This document shows positions 37,671 to 48,176 of a stretch of 64,000 bases of DNA, piece by piece. How positions within the stretch are numbered: position 1 is the first letter of the stretch; each line of letters opens with the position of its first letter. A model generated the notes under the pieces. It saw only the letters and a list, made by a program, of their open reading frames with translations. It ran no database searches and was not told the DNA's origin. Location: assembly GCA_009746045.1 (NCBI GenBank), contig RPFO01000102.1:1762483-1826482 (forward strand). Direction: 5' to 3'. Source of the stretch: Mesostigma viride. Lineage: Eukaryota; Streptophyta; Mesostigmatophyceae; Mesostigmatales; Mesostigmataceae. The translations under genes and the position numbers were made by a program.

Positions 37671-38219
37671 AATCCACCTGAGTCGCAGAGGTAAATAAGC
37701 GCTGTTTATAAGTTTCTAAAACAACTGTAATGTCACATCGCAGACTGGCCACCTTGCGATTGTGCGTATGTCGTGACCTACACTCTAGAGGTCATGACCC
37801 AGGTTCCTGTCAGGAACGGATTTTTTTCACGAATTTAATTTTTTTCTTTAGGCGGTAGGTCGATTTTCAATTGCACCTGCCGAAGAGGGGTTATGGGTTC
37901 GGTAGTTATTGAATAAGTCCGGCAATCGGCATCGAGAACCTATAGCGGGTCCATAATCCCTCATAGTCGACTTTTTAGTGGGGCGGGGTGCTGGCGAGCG
38001 TCCGAGGGAATATCCTCATCATCGGCGACCTCTTTTACTTCGGCAGCGTCCATGGGCACGACACCCGGCAGTCAGCTGGGGGAGTCGAAGACACAGGTAT
38101 GCCCGGAGTAGGATTGTTCATTATGATAGAACGCTCCTTCGGCCAATGCTGTTGAAATTTTAGTTTTTCCTAGACTTGAATTTCTATCAGTATATGCAGC
38201 CCTACCCAGCAGTGTTTCT

Positions 38220-38585
38220 TTTAGGGTTGCAGCCCTTCCAGGCTGTAGCCCCCTTTTCTTTTTGTCATGCTGCAGCCCTTCCAGGCTGTAGCCCATTTTT
38301 GTGCTGCAGCCCTTACATGTTGTAGCCCATTTTTGTGCTGCAGCCCTTACATGTTGTAGCCCATTGTGGTGCTGCAGCCCTTACAGGCTGTAGCCCCCTT
38401 TGTGTGTGTGTGTGCTGCAGCCCTTACAGGCTGTAGCCCATTTTTGCGTTGCAGCCCTTCCCGGCTGTAGCCCATTTTGGCGTTGCAGCCCTTCCCGGCT
38501 GTAGCCCATTTAGCGTTGCAGTCCTTCCAGGCTGTAGCCCAAGTGTTTCTTTTAGTGGCAGCCCTTATAGGCTATAGCCCCTAGC
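38220..38585. repeat. Array of about ten hairpin units in the LARD interior
   Basis: Units of about 35-40 bp, each with CTGCAGCCCTTACAGGCTGTAG or a variant. The arms CTGCAGCC and GGCTGTAG can pair around a six-base loop, and compensating changes (CAGG/CATG, GCTG/GTTG) are seen. It could be an RNA packaging or structural element. Confidence 0.85.
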
Positions 38586-38829
38586 AGCAATAGTGTACAC
38601 TGTGGCTGGCTCCTTAATCTTCGGAGCACGCTGAACAGGTCATTCGTGGGTACGGGTGGGGGAGGCAGGTCTTGCCACTCTTGTTCAGGCAAAAGAGTTA
38701 ATTCTTATGCACACGGCACTCCTGGGTCACTAGGAGCCACTTGTACCACTCTATGACCTTCACCACCACCTTTGCCTTCTGCCCCAACCCTCCTCTCACC
38801 TGGGTCATCAGTGTAGAGGGTACAGGGAG

Positions 38830-39140
38830 GGCAACAATTGTTGGATGCACTACGTAGCTGTGACAACAGGTAGTCATATCTGTTGCATGCGCGAGTGGTG
38901 ACGCGCAGTAGTAGCTACTTTGGTTGGCTGCTGCAGTGTTACAGGTGGTCACACTTGTTCTTTAACTTCATTGGGTTGTTTTATTTTCTTTAGGTGCTGG
39001 TAGTCATGCCAGTATCTTGGAGACAGGCAGGTAGTAGCCAGTCTGGCTAGCTGCTACGCTGTCACGGGTGGTCACACCTGTCCTTCTTCTTTCTTTTGTT
39101 GTTTGGTTATTTCCATAGTAGTATGCTGCTAGTCATGCCA
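38830..39140. repeat. Diverged tandem duplication, about 120-bp unit, in the LARD interior
   Basis: GGTGGTCACAC-TGT and GCTAGTCATGCCAGTAT motifs recur (38944, 39066 and 38999, 39126). No reading frame. Confidence 0.6.
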
Positions 39141-39659
39141 GTATGTTGACACTGTGTCCCTGTGGTTGTAGCCGTTAGCTGCCTGTACCATGTACCTCCT
39201 TTGCAGGGGCCAGGATGGCTGCCGGTGCTCACCTTATAGGTGCTATAGTGACAATTGCTATTTTTAGTAGCATCGTCCCTTGCAGTCTTTAGTGACTGCA
39301 ATATTCTATCAATATTTGTATCAGCTGTGACAGCAGCTAGTAATAGCTGTGTTGTCTAGGTTGCTCTTATTTGCTACTAGACATCGCAATTAGGGATACC
39401 CTCATGGCTATTGCTGTCTCTTTGTTGGGATTAATTAGTTAAAGTGACAGTTGTTGCAACAGTTAGTCATAGCTGGTGCCATCATGAGTATTTTGTCTCT
39501 TTTGCTTCTTTTGGTTCCTGTGTATATGGCCCTCACGGCCGTCCATGTGAAGTGCATCAACGCTTTACCTCTTTTGTTCCCTTAGTGGTTGTCGCCGGCG
39601 TTCCACCGGCTTGTTCCTTTGTGCATCATGTCCATCTTCAAGCGTCGGCCTGTTTGGCA

Positions 39660-41150
39660 AGGGTAATTAATGTTTCTTACCTTTGACGTATCAATGCGAC
39701 GTGGTTGTTTCAGGATGATGCGCTTGGTTGTTGTAGCTCGGGTACCTTACTTTTCCTTCCAGTCAGGGAGGGTTCTATCAGCATATGCTTTGCAACCTTC
39801 CTAGTTGCAGACTTCACTTTGCTGAAATGCATGCTGTTGTGGACGTTCATGGACATCATTTCCCACGTGTGGATCCTACAGGGTTCCCAGTACTCCTGTC
39901 ATGCACACTTGTTGTCTCCTCGTACTTTTTCCTTCCAGTCAGGGAGGGTTACGTCGCCATAAGGCCTTCTTAGTTGCAGGTTTTAGGCAATGGAGCACTT
40001 AGCTGCATTTCGGGCCTGGGATTGTTGTTGACTTTTGTTGCTTGACATAACAATCAATGGATCCTATAGGGTTAGCAGTACTCCTTCAGTCTGAAGGCGC
40101 TATTAGCATTTTGTTCTCTTCCCTGTTCTAAGGGGAGTTAGGACTCTTCACATGGGGTGCATTGGGTTTTACCACCACCCCCACCTCATCTATCCTCAGT
40201 CGCATTCAGCCCCTTGCCATCACCCCTTCCCTGCACAGCCACCAGTGCCAGGAGCTAGCAAGTAGTAATCCTTGCTGTTAATCGGGGTTGCTGTTGGTCA
40301 TACCTGCTGTTTGCTGGGATTGATGTCAGGTGATAATGGGTGTTCCTACCCATTGTTGTGGGTGTGTGGCACGTTTCTGTTGCAGGTAGTCATACCTTTT
40401 TTTTTTTTTGTACTCAATACTAGCGGTCATGCTGGTAACCGTGGCAATGGTTTATCGGACATCGCCAGCTAGACACATCTACCATGATGACAGGGGCTCG
40501 TGAAAGCTCAGTACCGGGGAGTTCCTCGACGTGTTTCTAGGGGCAGCCTTGCTTGTGGACCTGATCACTCCACTCTCACTGCCATTCGGACACATGTTTC
40601 GTAGACACTGCCTTGTCTTGACCTTCACACCCCTTTCTCCCCAGTCTGGGGGTACCGTTGTGGGTACAATGTCTTTGTACCTCAGTTGTGGCACGTCTAT
40701 TTTGGCTTGATATTCTATCTGTTTGGTTTGTTTGGAATTTTTTTGGATCCTGGAGGACGTGCTTGGAATTTTTTTTTCCTTCCCCCCCCTCCCCCTCCGG
40801 GTGCTTTCCGTCGCGAGGGCGCTCCGATTCCCATAGAGGGGGGAGGAGAGAAGAAGGAAGAGGCTTCACAGCCCCTTAGGGGGGGAGGAGTCACAGAGAT
40901 AGGCATCTGTGTGTTACCCAGTTAGTGGACTGAAGGGAGAGGCTCCCATCCCCCTTAGGGGGGGGAGGAGTAAGTGTGAGAAAGCACTGAGGTTACTAGT
41001 GTTATTACTAATGGCTCTAGTAGCTACTAGATATTGTGTCTGTACTAGTAGTCATACTAGTGGATGCACATGTTGGTCAGAGCATCTGTGTTTGTACTGG
41101 TGGTTGGTTGTCCTTGGTTCGTCAGTGCCTGAGGTCAACTAGGTCATGTA
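39660..41150. other. LARD interior, non-coding, with repeated purine tracts
   Basis: Contains the duplicated CTTCCAGTCAGGGAGGGTT (39757, 39931) and two of the CCCCTTAGGGG-GGAGGAG boxes (40873, 40948). No credible frame. Confidence 0.6.
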
Positions 41151-41369
41151 GTAGGTGTATGGGGGTGTACGTGGTGTGTGCATGAAGGATTGGAAGATGC
41201 GTATGCGTGTCAGAGGAATCTTTCAATTTTTTTTCTTTGAACTTGGTGCGGGTTCCTCCATGCCGAGGCACACGCTTGGCTCCCCCTTAGGGGGGGGAGG
41301 TATCTCATCTCTTTCGTGCGATGGATGTGCGCAGTCATGCACACTTGTCTCTTCCCCACCACACCAATA

Positions 41370-42260
41370 CCAGCCGCAGGTCCGCAAGGAGGAGCTATCT
41401 GCTCTTCAGGACCCCGCTCTTCAGGAGGGGTTGGACCTCGGCATTAGTTCATTCGGCGCGGAGTCCCCCTTGTAGTCATACGAGGTGGCGAGGGACACCG
41501 ATTTCATAAGGGTTACGGCGGCGACAAAGAGCGCGGGATACGGTGCGCGCAGTTCGAGCTATGATCGCGCCTCAAGTTGCGACATCGGCGCAGTGGCGGC
41601 AGTCAGCGCTAGGGCGGCCGTCAGGCGAAGTATCACACGCGACTTCCGTCGCAAGCGTATATTTGTGCAACGGTGGTAAGCCACCGTACATGGAGCCCGC
41701 GCTATGCCCCTCAGGTATAGTGGCGACGGGCGACAAGGACAAGGAGACACAGTGGCCACATCGGCGAGTCGATGGACGCATCGGCGAGTCATTTGTTGGA
41801 CAACATGGTTTCCGGCATTAACAAGGCGTCCGACCTCTCTTCGCAGTCCGCGGTGGAGGTCGAGCAGCGGGTTTTCTCCCAGCTGCAGGCGCTGCGTTTA
41901 GGTTTGGAGAAACAGATGGTTGCACAGGCAGAGTTTTTTTTTTTAGGCGCGGTTGTCCACCACGATGGAAGCGGTACTCCAGAAGGTGATGGAGCGGATG
42001 TTGACTCCCCAAGCGGCGGCGGGACCTGGGGCTTCTACACATTCCAGTGCAGGACCCAATCGGGTCGCGCCTTAAGGGCCGGGCGGGGCAGTCACCAGCG
42101 CGACGTTACCGGTGGGTACTGTGACCGTTGCGGGTGGTGATTCAGGGGTCGCACCGGGGCCGTCAGGTCCCCACGTGGCGGGGCTTTCCAGCTCCTCACA
42201 CCGACCTTTGGCTCCTGTCCAGGTTCCCCCTCAGGGGTCTGGGTGGACCTCCCTATTGCC
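41370..42260 (+). pseudogene. Possible decayed gag-like coding segment in the LARD
   Basis: GC-rich stretch with coding-like fragments in several frames: VRKEELSALQDPALQEGLDL, then MDASASHLLDNMVSGINK with a Gln/Leu-rich helix, then (after a T10-AG at 41936) TMEAVLQKVMERMLTP and a Pro/Gly/Ser tail. This fits a degenerate Gag or an unrelated captured exon. No diagnostic motif. Confidence 0.3.
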
Positions 42261-42895
42261 GCGTGTGGCGATAGTACGGGCGTGCGATTGGTCATGGTCA
42301 CATGACAGTTTACATTGTGTTCTTCACCACATTGTCTTATCGGGTTGGAGCTTTTGGCACCTTGCTTGCCATTGGTAGACTGTTCTATCTGGGACGTCGT
42401 TGAGTTGGTGACATTCGGTGACATTTGGCGACACTCAGTGATCTTTGGCGACTTTTGGCTACTTTATTGTAGCATGGCCTTTATTGGCTCTTGTGATGAG
42501 AATTTGGAGGTTGAGCCACCTGCGTGTGATGTATCACCTCGTGCAGTTACAGTGGTGGTCGTGTCGATGCCAGTATTGACTATCCTCACTGTGGATGTGT
42601 TACGATTCACGTATGTCCGTGGCTAAACTTGTGGTGATCGTGGAGACCTTGGCCTACTGCCCTGTGTCTTTGCCCCTCGCTTCTGTCCTTTGGGCATGCA
42701 TCCTTCTTCTGCGTGCCGCGCGGCCAATGGACGGGATCTGAGTTGGGCTTGCCCGATGGACCAGCTTAGTCGTGCAAGCTGGTCCCTGCCCCATCGGGAC
42801 CATAGGTCACTCATGGGTTGCACCATGCGTATACGGAGTCTAGCATGTTCTGGGCGTGGTTGTCGTTGGGCTACTAGCGGGTTAGCCGACCTCTC

Positions 42896-42914
42896 CCCAG
42901 AGAGGGGGGAGGAG
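42896..42914 (+). other. LARD polypurine tract
   Basis: CAGAGAGGGGGGAGGAG directly against the right LTR. Confidence 0.8.
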
Positions 42915-43607
42915 TGTTGCGTCCAAGCCTATTTAATTAGGTTCCTTTAGTGGACAGTTTGGCGCAACAATGTGAAATAGGCGAAGTCTTAGTGTTCAAC
43001 TATTTAGGACTATTTGTACAGCCGGTTCATACGGCGTTGTACTTGCTATTCAGTGGTTTTGTAGTACTTTCGGTACTTTGGTTTATCTGTAGGTGCGCAG
43101 CATGTCAATGTGCGTGGACCTAGTATAAGTCGTTTTGGGTCGTACAGTCAATTCGTGTGAACCGTAGCGCCCTAGAGATCTCGGTTGACCATGCGTCCAA
43201 GCAGTGCTGCTTGGCACTGCTTGGCAATGCCGTGAGACGCCAAGGTTAATAGTGTGTGGGAACGTTCACCATTGTCACCCCCGGAATGAATGAAATGAAT
43301 TGAGTTAATCTCTTTCTCTTTCCGGCTGGGTCACGCCCGCGGGTTTAGGAAATGCATGGTCCTGAATTCCTGTCGTAAATGCTACATGTACCTCGGGAGG
43401 CATTAGCCACGCTTCCCTAGAGGTTGTCTCACCGCAGGCTTGAACCGGCCAGGGTCAACTGCGCCAGGTCAATTATGTTAGATTAGTTATCGTCCATACT
43501 AGTCATGGTGTGGATTGCGTAGATTAATATAGCGACCACTGTTCATAATGGTCTATTATGAATCAGGTGTAGATCTTTCGCAGCCGGCAGTCAGCCGGGA
43601 TGTAAAA
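42915..43607 (+). repeat. LARD 3' LTR
   Basis: 693 bp, TGTTGCG...TGTAAAA. The first 55 bases contain the inverted pair TGTTGCG / CGCAACA. Followed by ACCAC. Confidence 0.88.
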
Positions 43608-43612
43608 ACCAC

Positions 43613-44146
43613 AAGATGTGGACGCCCCCCGCGGGCTAGACTAGCTAATAGCCCTAGCTTGTATCCATTGGTAGTCACTGCCGCCGCATGGCAGCCATGC
43701 TTAGAACGTTTGCCTAGCCGTGCCAACATACCTAGTCACGCGCACCGCTAACGCACGGTACACAACCAGCCATGTAGCCTTAGCTTAGTCCTTGTTGTAC
43801 AGCCATGCTACGTCTTGGCTATGATCAGTTTACTCGCCCATGCTCCTTGTTATGCCATGCTCACATGGGTCTTATTGCACCCACAGATTGCCGGATCGTT
43901 AGCGTGTCCGTTTAGCTAACTTGCTCGAATGCAGCTGTGGCATGCCTTTGGCATGAAGGAGACTGGGGGTCTCTGCCCTTTCTCCTGTTGTGCATGCACA
44001 CACAGGGATTAAAAGCACTTCGGTGCTCCGTGACTCCCCAACGGGAGCACGAGTTTAATTAATTAATTAATTAATTAATTAATTAATTAATTAATTAATT
44101 AATTAATTAATTAATTAATTAATTAATTAATTAATTAATTAATTAA
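43613..44146 (+). mobile_element. LINE family A copy, right part: ORF1 end, 3' UTR, hairpin and tail
   Basis: Resumes the ORF1 reading (KMWTPPAG, stop at 43637), then a 400-bp 3' UTR, the hairpin CTCCC-CAAC-GGGAG (44034-44047, extended by GTGCTCC/GGAGCAC) and about 95 bp of AATT repeats. It is the same hairpin type as the copy at 22835. Confidence 0.8.
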
Positions 44147-44319
44147 GCCAGCGTGACCATGCTTTCTTAACGGCAGCGCATGCAGCCCTTGTTCTCACTA
44201 TACTATTGCTAGTAACTTGTGAGTTATAACTTTATATGTCCCATCAATTAATCACATGGGTCCATGCAACCATCGGCCATCACCCACTGCCATCACATAC
44301 TACACCGGCTCAACATGGT

Positions 44320-44534
44320 ATTTGGTGAGCTATGCTCATTTTATCTATGACTAACCTGCTGAGCGGAGAATGCAACGCCGTATAGCACCAAAGGAAAAAA
44401 TAATTTTAGAAAAAATATATATATTTTTTGTGCTGGCACCCGTACCCCAGCCACCCAGGTAGGGGTTGGCTGGAGAGGTGGTTGCTATAAAGGGTGGGCT
44501 TCCATTCTAGGGAAGCAGGTTGTTTCTTTTGCCT
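44320..44534 (+). repeat. PAT element repeat A1
   Basis: 215 bp, repeated as A2 at 53981-54084 and 56047-56159. Confidence 0.88.
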
Positions 44535-44602
44535 GAGAACCTCAAGTGACCACATCACAAAAAACAAAGCGCAAAATAACACATCAAGCATTATAACCCA
44601 CC

Positions 44603-45704
44603 ATGACCTCAGTGACAGCCCCAGAGCGGAATTTCATAGCAAAGCTCAAGCAAGAAGCCAGGGAGGGATGCACCCCAAAGGAGGCCGCAACTGCGGTCCA
44701 GAAGATCCTAGGGGAGGGGCATTGGCTAGAGCGGATCCAGAAGCTCAATCCGGGGCGTGCCAAGAACGTCATGGACGTGTTGGAGAAAAGGGGGTTTGTC
44801 AGCGACTGGGATGGGGAGGAGGCCCTGGCCGATGTGCTAGCAGCGCAACTGGGGGAGGCTATTGCAGAGCCGGATCCACCAGTGTCAGCAGGTGGGGTGG
44901 GAGCTGGGGGTGTTCCCCCTTCGGCAGGTGGAAGCGGAGGGGCGGGGCATGGTGGACCGGGCGCTGGCGAGGAGGATGGCGCCCCTGGGGCGATCGACCA
45001 GGATGTGGCGGACCTAGACCGGAACATAGGTCGGCTGCTGGGACCGAGACGGGCTATGCAACGCCAGCGGGAGGGCTTCCATCCCGCCCGGGCAACGCCC
45101 GCACTGGCGGAGATATTGGCGACCTGATATCGGCCATGTCGAAGCTGCTGGACCAGGCAAAGACTCCAGCAACTGCAAGCCCAGCCGCAGCGGCGACTGC
45201 TGGCAGGCTGGCGCGCACGAAGGGGGTGGCGCTGAGCGGGCATGCAGTGCCGGTCCTGGTGAGCAACATGCTGGAGGCGGTGCTGCCGGGGATGCTGGAC
45301 TACGCAGAGAGCGTGGGGGGGAAGTCAATCCGTGCATCGTTAATGCTGACGATGCACGGCAGCTCAGCCAGCGGGGAGAGGAGGATGCTGCTCCTGCAGA
45401 TGGCAGGAATTCTGGACACGATGGTGACAGAATTTGGCTACTGGGCCACGCCACGCTCCGAAGTAATTCTGGAGCTGGCAGCAGCCGAGTACCTGGCAAA
45501 GCTGATCACGGCATGCCAGCTGGTGGATGTGGGGTCGACGGGTGGAAGGGGACGCCGTCGGCAATGCTGCCATTCCAGGAGGGTGGAGCAATGCTGGCGT
45601 CTCCGGCGGTGCGGGCGGCGATGAGCATGGGGAAGCTGCAGCACAAGCTGGAGCAGGGTCCCGGCAAGAAGGGGCAGGGCGGCCCGTCCAACAACAACAA
45701 GTGA
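44603..45704 (+). pseudogene. PAT element gag-like ORF with two frame breaks
   Basis: Frame one, from MTSVTAPERNFIAKLKQEAR to about 45127, includes a Gly/Ala/Pro-rich spacer. The reading continues in a second frame (LISAMSKLLDQAKTPA, then NMLEAVLPGMLDYAESVG and an Ala-rich helical stretch) to about 45520, and in a third (MLPFQEGGAMLASPAVRAAM) to 45704, ending in a basic Gly/Asn tail. The position before RT and the helical, low-Cys character fit a DIRS Gag. No CCHC knuckle was seen. Confidence 0.6.
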
Positions 45705-45899
45705 GGGAGCGGTGCCTTCTTCCACTACCTCTTCCAGCACCCCTGCCACCTCGTGACTGGTGGCAGCAGGTACGCTCAGGCCGTAGGCGCGATAGGATGA
45801 GTCGGGCTTTTAATGCTCGCACACTAGCCTGTCAGACGGTTAGGGCGTTAAACTGGATGGGGGGGGGGGCGAGACCCGCCTGCTGTAGATTCAGCCCGT

Positions 45900-47828
45900 G
45901 TGCCCGGGCCTCTGCAGCAGGCGGCCCTAGATGGGATCGATGATGCTTGCAGGTCCTTTGTCCGCCGGAACGGTGGTTCCGTAGCGGCAATGGCAGGATC
46001 TGTAGTGGATGGGGGTGAATATGCTGAAGGAGCCCCTTACGAACCGTTAGTGGCCGCACGCTTGGCTTTGCCTGGTCCGGGGGAAGGTGGCCAAGTGGAT
46101 GTGCTGAACTTACTACCCCCCTCTTGGGGAGCAATTTTGAATGATGAGAGTAGGATGGTACGGACGCTGAGCCCAGCAGAGCGGATCTTGCAGAAGTCGA
46201 TGCGGATCTCGCGGGGGTGTAGCATGGAGGAGTTCGCGCGGGTTTGCACGGTGTGTGTGGAGAGGGGGATTTTGGGTGGATTTTTTGAGGAGGAGCCGCC
46301 TATGGTGAACGGTACTTTTGGGGTCGGAAAGCCCGACGGCCGTATACGGCTGATTGTGGACAACCGGCGTGGCAACATGCCACTACCAGATCCTATGCCC
46401 GCTTTTTTACCACACCTTGGCGTGATTTGCGATTTGCCCACGCGCGCTGGGGAGGATGTTTTTGGGGGCGTATCAGATTTGGATTCGTACTACAACAGAC
46501 TCCGCCTGCCAGTTTGGATGCGGCGGTACTGTGCGTGGATGCCGGTGTGGTCGGATCTGGTGGGCCTGAGTGGGGCTCGTCGGAAGGTGTGGCCGTGGAT
46601 GTTGTGCTGGCCAATGGGCAACAAGCTGGCCGTCGCCGTGGCCCAGTGTGTGCATCAGTCTGTGTTGTACCGCTGTGGCCCCAAGCCGCCGTTGGAGGCT
46701 AGTCGTGGGCTGAGCATCAACATGTCCGCGCTGATCCTGGTGGCGGAGGCCAACGAGGCGGGGGAGACCGTCCGGCTGAGGCTGGAGGAGGACCCTGCTG
46801 CGCCCTTGGCGCCCTCGCCGTGCTTCGAATCTCGGCAGGATCTGGAAGGTATGCATGCTGTGACGATCGATGACCTCCATTTCACCCACTGTGCGTCGGT
46901 GGATGGGGTGAATCAGCAGCTAGATCGTGTTCAGGCTGCCTACGCCGCTGTTGGGCTGGTGCAGAAGTCTGACAAGGTGGTACGGGCGACAGCAGAGCAG
47001 ACTGGTGTGCAGGCGGTGGGTGTCATTCACCAAAGAGATGGTGACGTGGTGCCTGTTCCTGAGCGTGTGGTGGCAGTTATCGCTGCTACTCATAGAATCT
47101 TAGATCGCGGGTTTACATACTACCGCGAACTTAGTTCTGTGCTTGGGAAGTGGGTGTGGATGCATCTGCTGTGCCGCCCCATGCTTTCGGTGTGGTCTGA
47201 GACGTACCGGCTGCTAGCAGCCATGAATGCCTCCCTGCCTGGGCGCCGCTGGCGCCTCCCTGCGGGGGCCCGCCAGGAGCTTCAGGCGGCGATCGACCTG
47301 GCCCCCTTTTTGAGGGCGGCCAGGGCCCGGCCCCTTTCTGACCGGGTCGTCGCAAGTGATGCGAGCGGCTCCGGCGGTGGGGTGGTCTACAGGGACCTGC
47401 CTGGGGCCGATTGTGCCCGGCTGGCGACCCGGCGCGAAGCGCGGGGGTGGCGGACGACAGCTTTAACGTCTGGGGAGGACTGGGACCTGGAGCGCATGGA
47501 GGAGGGGGACTACAGCCTGCTGGATAGTGGCCACTGGCGTACGGCACTGTCCTACCGGTGGCGGGGGCAGCCTAACCACATCAACGTCAAGGAGGCGATT
47601 GCTGCGACACAGGGGGTCGAGTGGTCGTGCCGGACCAAGGCGTGTCGAGGTAAGCGAGTCGTCCGGCTCGTAGACTCCAGTGCTGTGGTGGGGGCGTTTG
47701 TCAGAGGGCGGTCGTCTTCCTACCGCCTCAACCAGCTGGTTCGGCGCTACTGCGCTCTGTCACTGGCTGGCGACACGCAGAGCCACTGGGTCTGGGTGGC
47801 TACCGACCACAACCCAGCTGACAATTAA
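45900..47828 (+). CDS. PAT element reverse transcriptase and RNase H
   Basis: Up to 642 codons. RT blocks: DGRIRLIVDNRRGN, SDLDSYYNRLRLP, and the metal motif in VTIDDLHF. RNase H: VASDASGSGGGV (first Asp), HINVKEAIAA (Glu), RLVDSSAVVGAF (Asp) and ATDHNPADN just before the stop. Copies RNA of the element to circular DNA. The true start may be upstream of 45900. Overlaps the recombinase frame. Confidence 0.85.
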   Translation: MPGPLQQAALDGIDDACRSFVRRNGGSVAAMAGSVVDGGEYAEGAPYEPLVAARLALPGPGEGGQVDVLNLLPPSWGAILNDESRMVRTLSPAERILQKSMRISRGCSMEEFARVCTVCVERGILGGFFEEEPPMVNGTFGVGKPDGRIRLIVDNRRGNMPLPDPMPAFLPHLGVICDLPTRAGEDVFGGVSDLDSYYNRLRLPVWMRRYCAWMPVWSDLVGLSGARRKVWPWMLCWPMGNKLAVAVAQCVHQSVLYRCGPKPPLEASRGLSINMSALILVAEANEAGETVRLRLEEDPAAPLAPSPCFESRQDLEGMHAVTIDDLHFTHCASVDGVNQQLDRVQAAYAAVGLVQKSDKVVRATAEQTGVQAVGVIHQRDGDVVPVPERVVAVIAATHRILDRGFTYYRELSSVLGKWVWMHLLCRPMLSVWSETYRLLAAMNASLPGRRWRLPAGARQELQAAIDLAPFLRAARARPLSDRVVASDASGSGGGVVYRDLPGADCARLATRREARGWRTTALTSGEDWDLERMEEGDYSLLDSGHWRTALSYRWRGQPNHINVKEAIAATQGVEWSCRTKACRGKRVVRLVDSSAVVGAFVRGRSSSYRLNQLVRRYCALSLAGDTQSHWVWVATDHNPADN

Positions 47829-48176
47829 GGCCAGTCGGCGTGGCGCTTGGATTCCTGACTTGACCCGGTGTGGTGACGTGCATCCCAACCCTGGGCCTGA
47901 GGGGGCGCGACGCCCTCGGGACTTGGCACTTTTGGAAGGCACAGTCAACCCTGTGTCTACCTTGCCAGCGTACAGGCGTGCGGCGGCTGTCTACGTGGCG
48001 TGGGCGCCACCTGGCCCTGTCGACCCAGCTGACGCGGAAGCCATTTTCTGTGAGTGGATTTCTGCTGTCTACCATGCCAGGGGCGGGCGGGGGCGTACCT
48101 TATGCCAGCATACCAAGGCCTGTCTCCACCTGTACTACCCCGACATTGTTCGGAATTGGGTACTGGCGGACCGCCT
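47680..48176 (+). pseudogene. PAT tyrosine recombinase, N-terminal part (split), with 2A-like motif
   Basis: The frame overlaps the end of RNase H and continues. CGDVHPNPGP at 47869-47898 resembles a 2A ribosome-skipping peptide. An N-terminal recombinase domain follows (AYRRAAAVYVAWAPPG, HTKACLHLYYPDIVRNW). It is cut after VLADRL by the LTR composite. With the GCCT duplication collapsed, codons run VLADRL-LAGWQRLV without a break. Confidence 0.8.

Larger units (their letters stand above)
36082..43607 (+). mobile_element. Non-coding LTR retrotransposon (LARD-type)
   Basis: LTRs at 36082-37657 (with an extra 889 bp) and 42915-43607, direct repeats starting TGTTGCG and ending TGTAAAA, between ACCAC duplications (36077-36081, 43608-43612). 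PBS at 37659 and a purine tract at 42901-42914 give the orientation. The 5.26-kb interior has no gag or pol I can recognise, only repeats and scattered short frames, so it must depend on proteins of another element. It shares its PBS with the chromovirus. One LTR difference was noticed outside the 889-bp indel. Confidence 0.88.

Noticed and set aside
38220-38585. Possible CRISPR array
   Set aside because: Units are contiguous hairpins without unique spacers of constant length, inside a eukaryotic LTR element.
37178-43606. An LTR element with 480-bp LTRs at 37178 and 43127
   Set aside because: The flanking 206-bp match (36082 and 42915), the PPT before 42915 and the ACCAC duplication show that the LTR is longer and that the left one holds an extra segment.
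44052-44146. AATT repeat as an independent microsatellite or origin
   Set aside because: It directly follows a LINE terminal hairpin, as in other copies here, so it is better read as a LINE tail.
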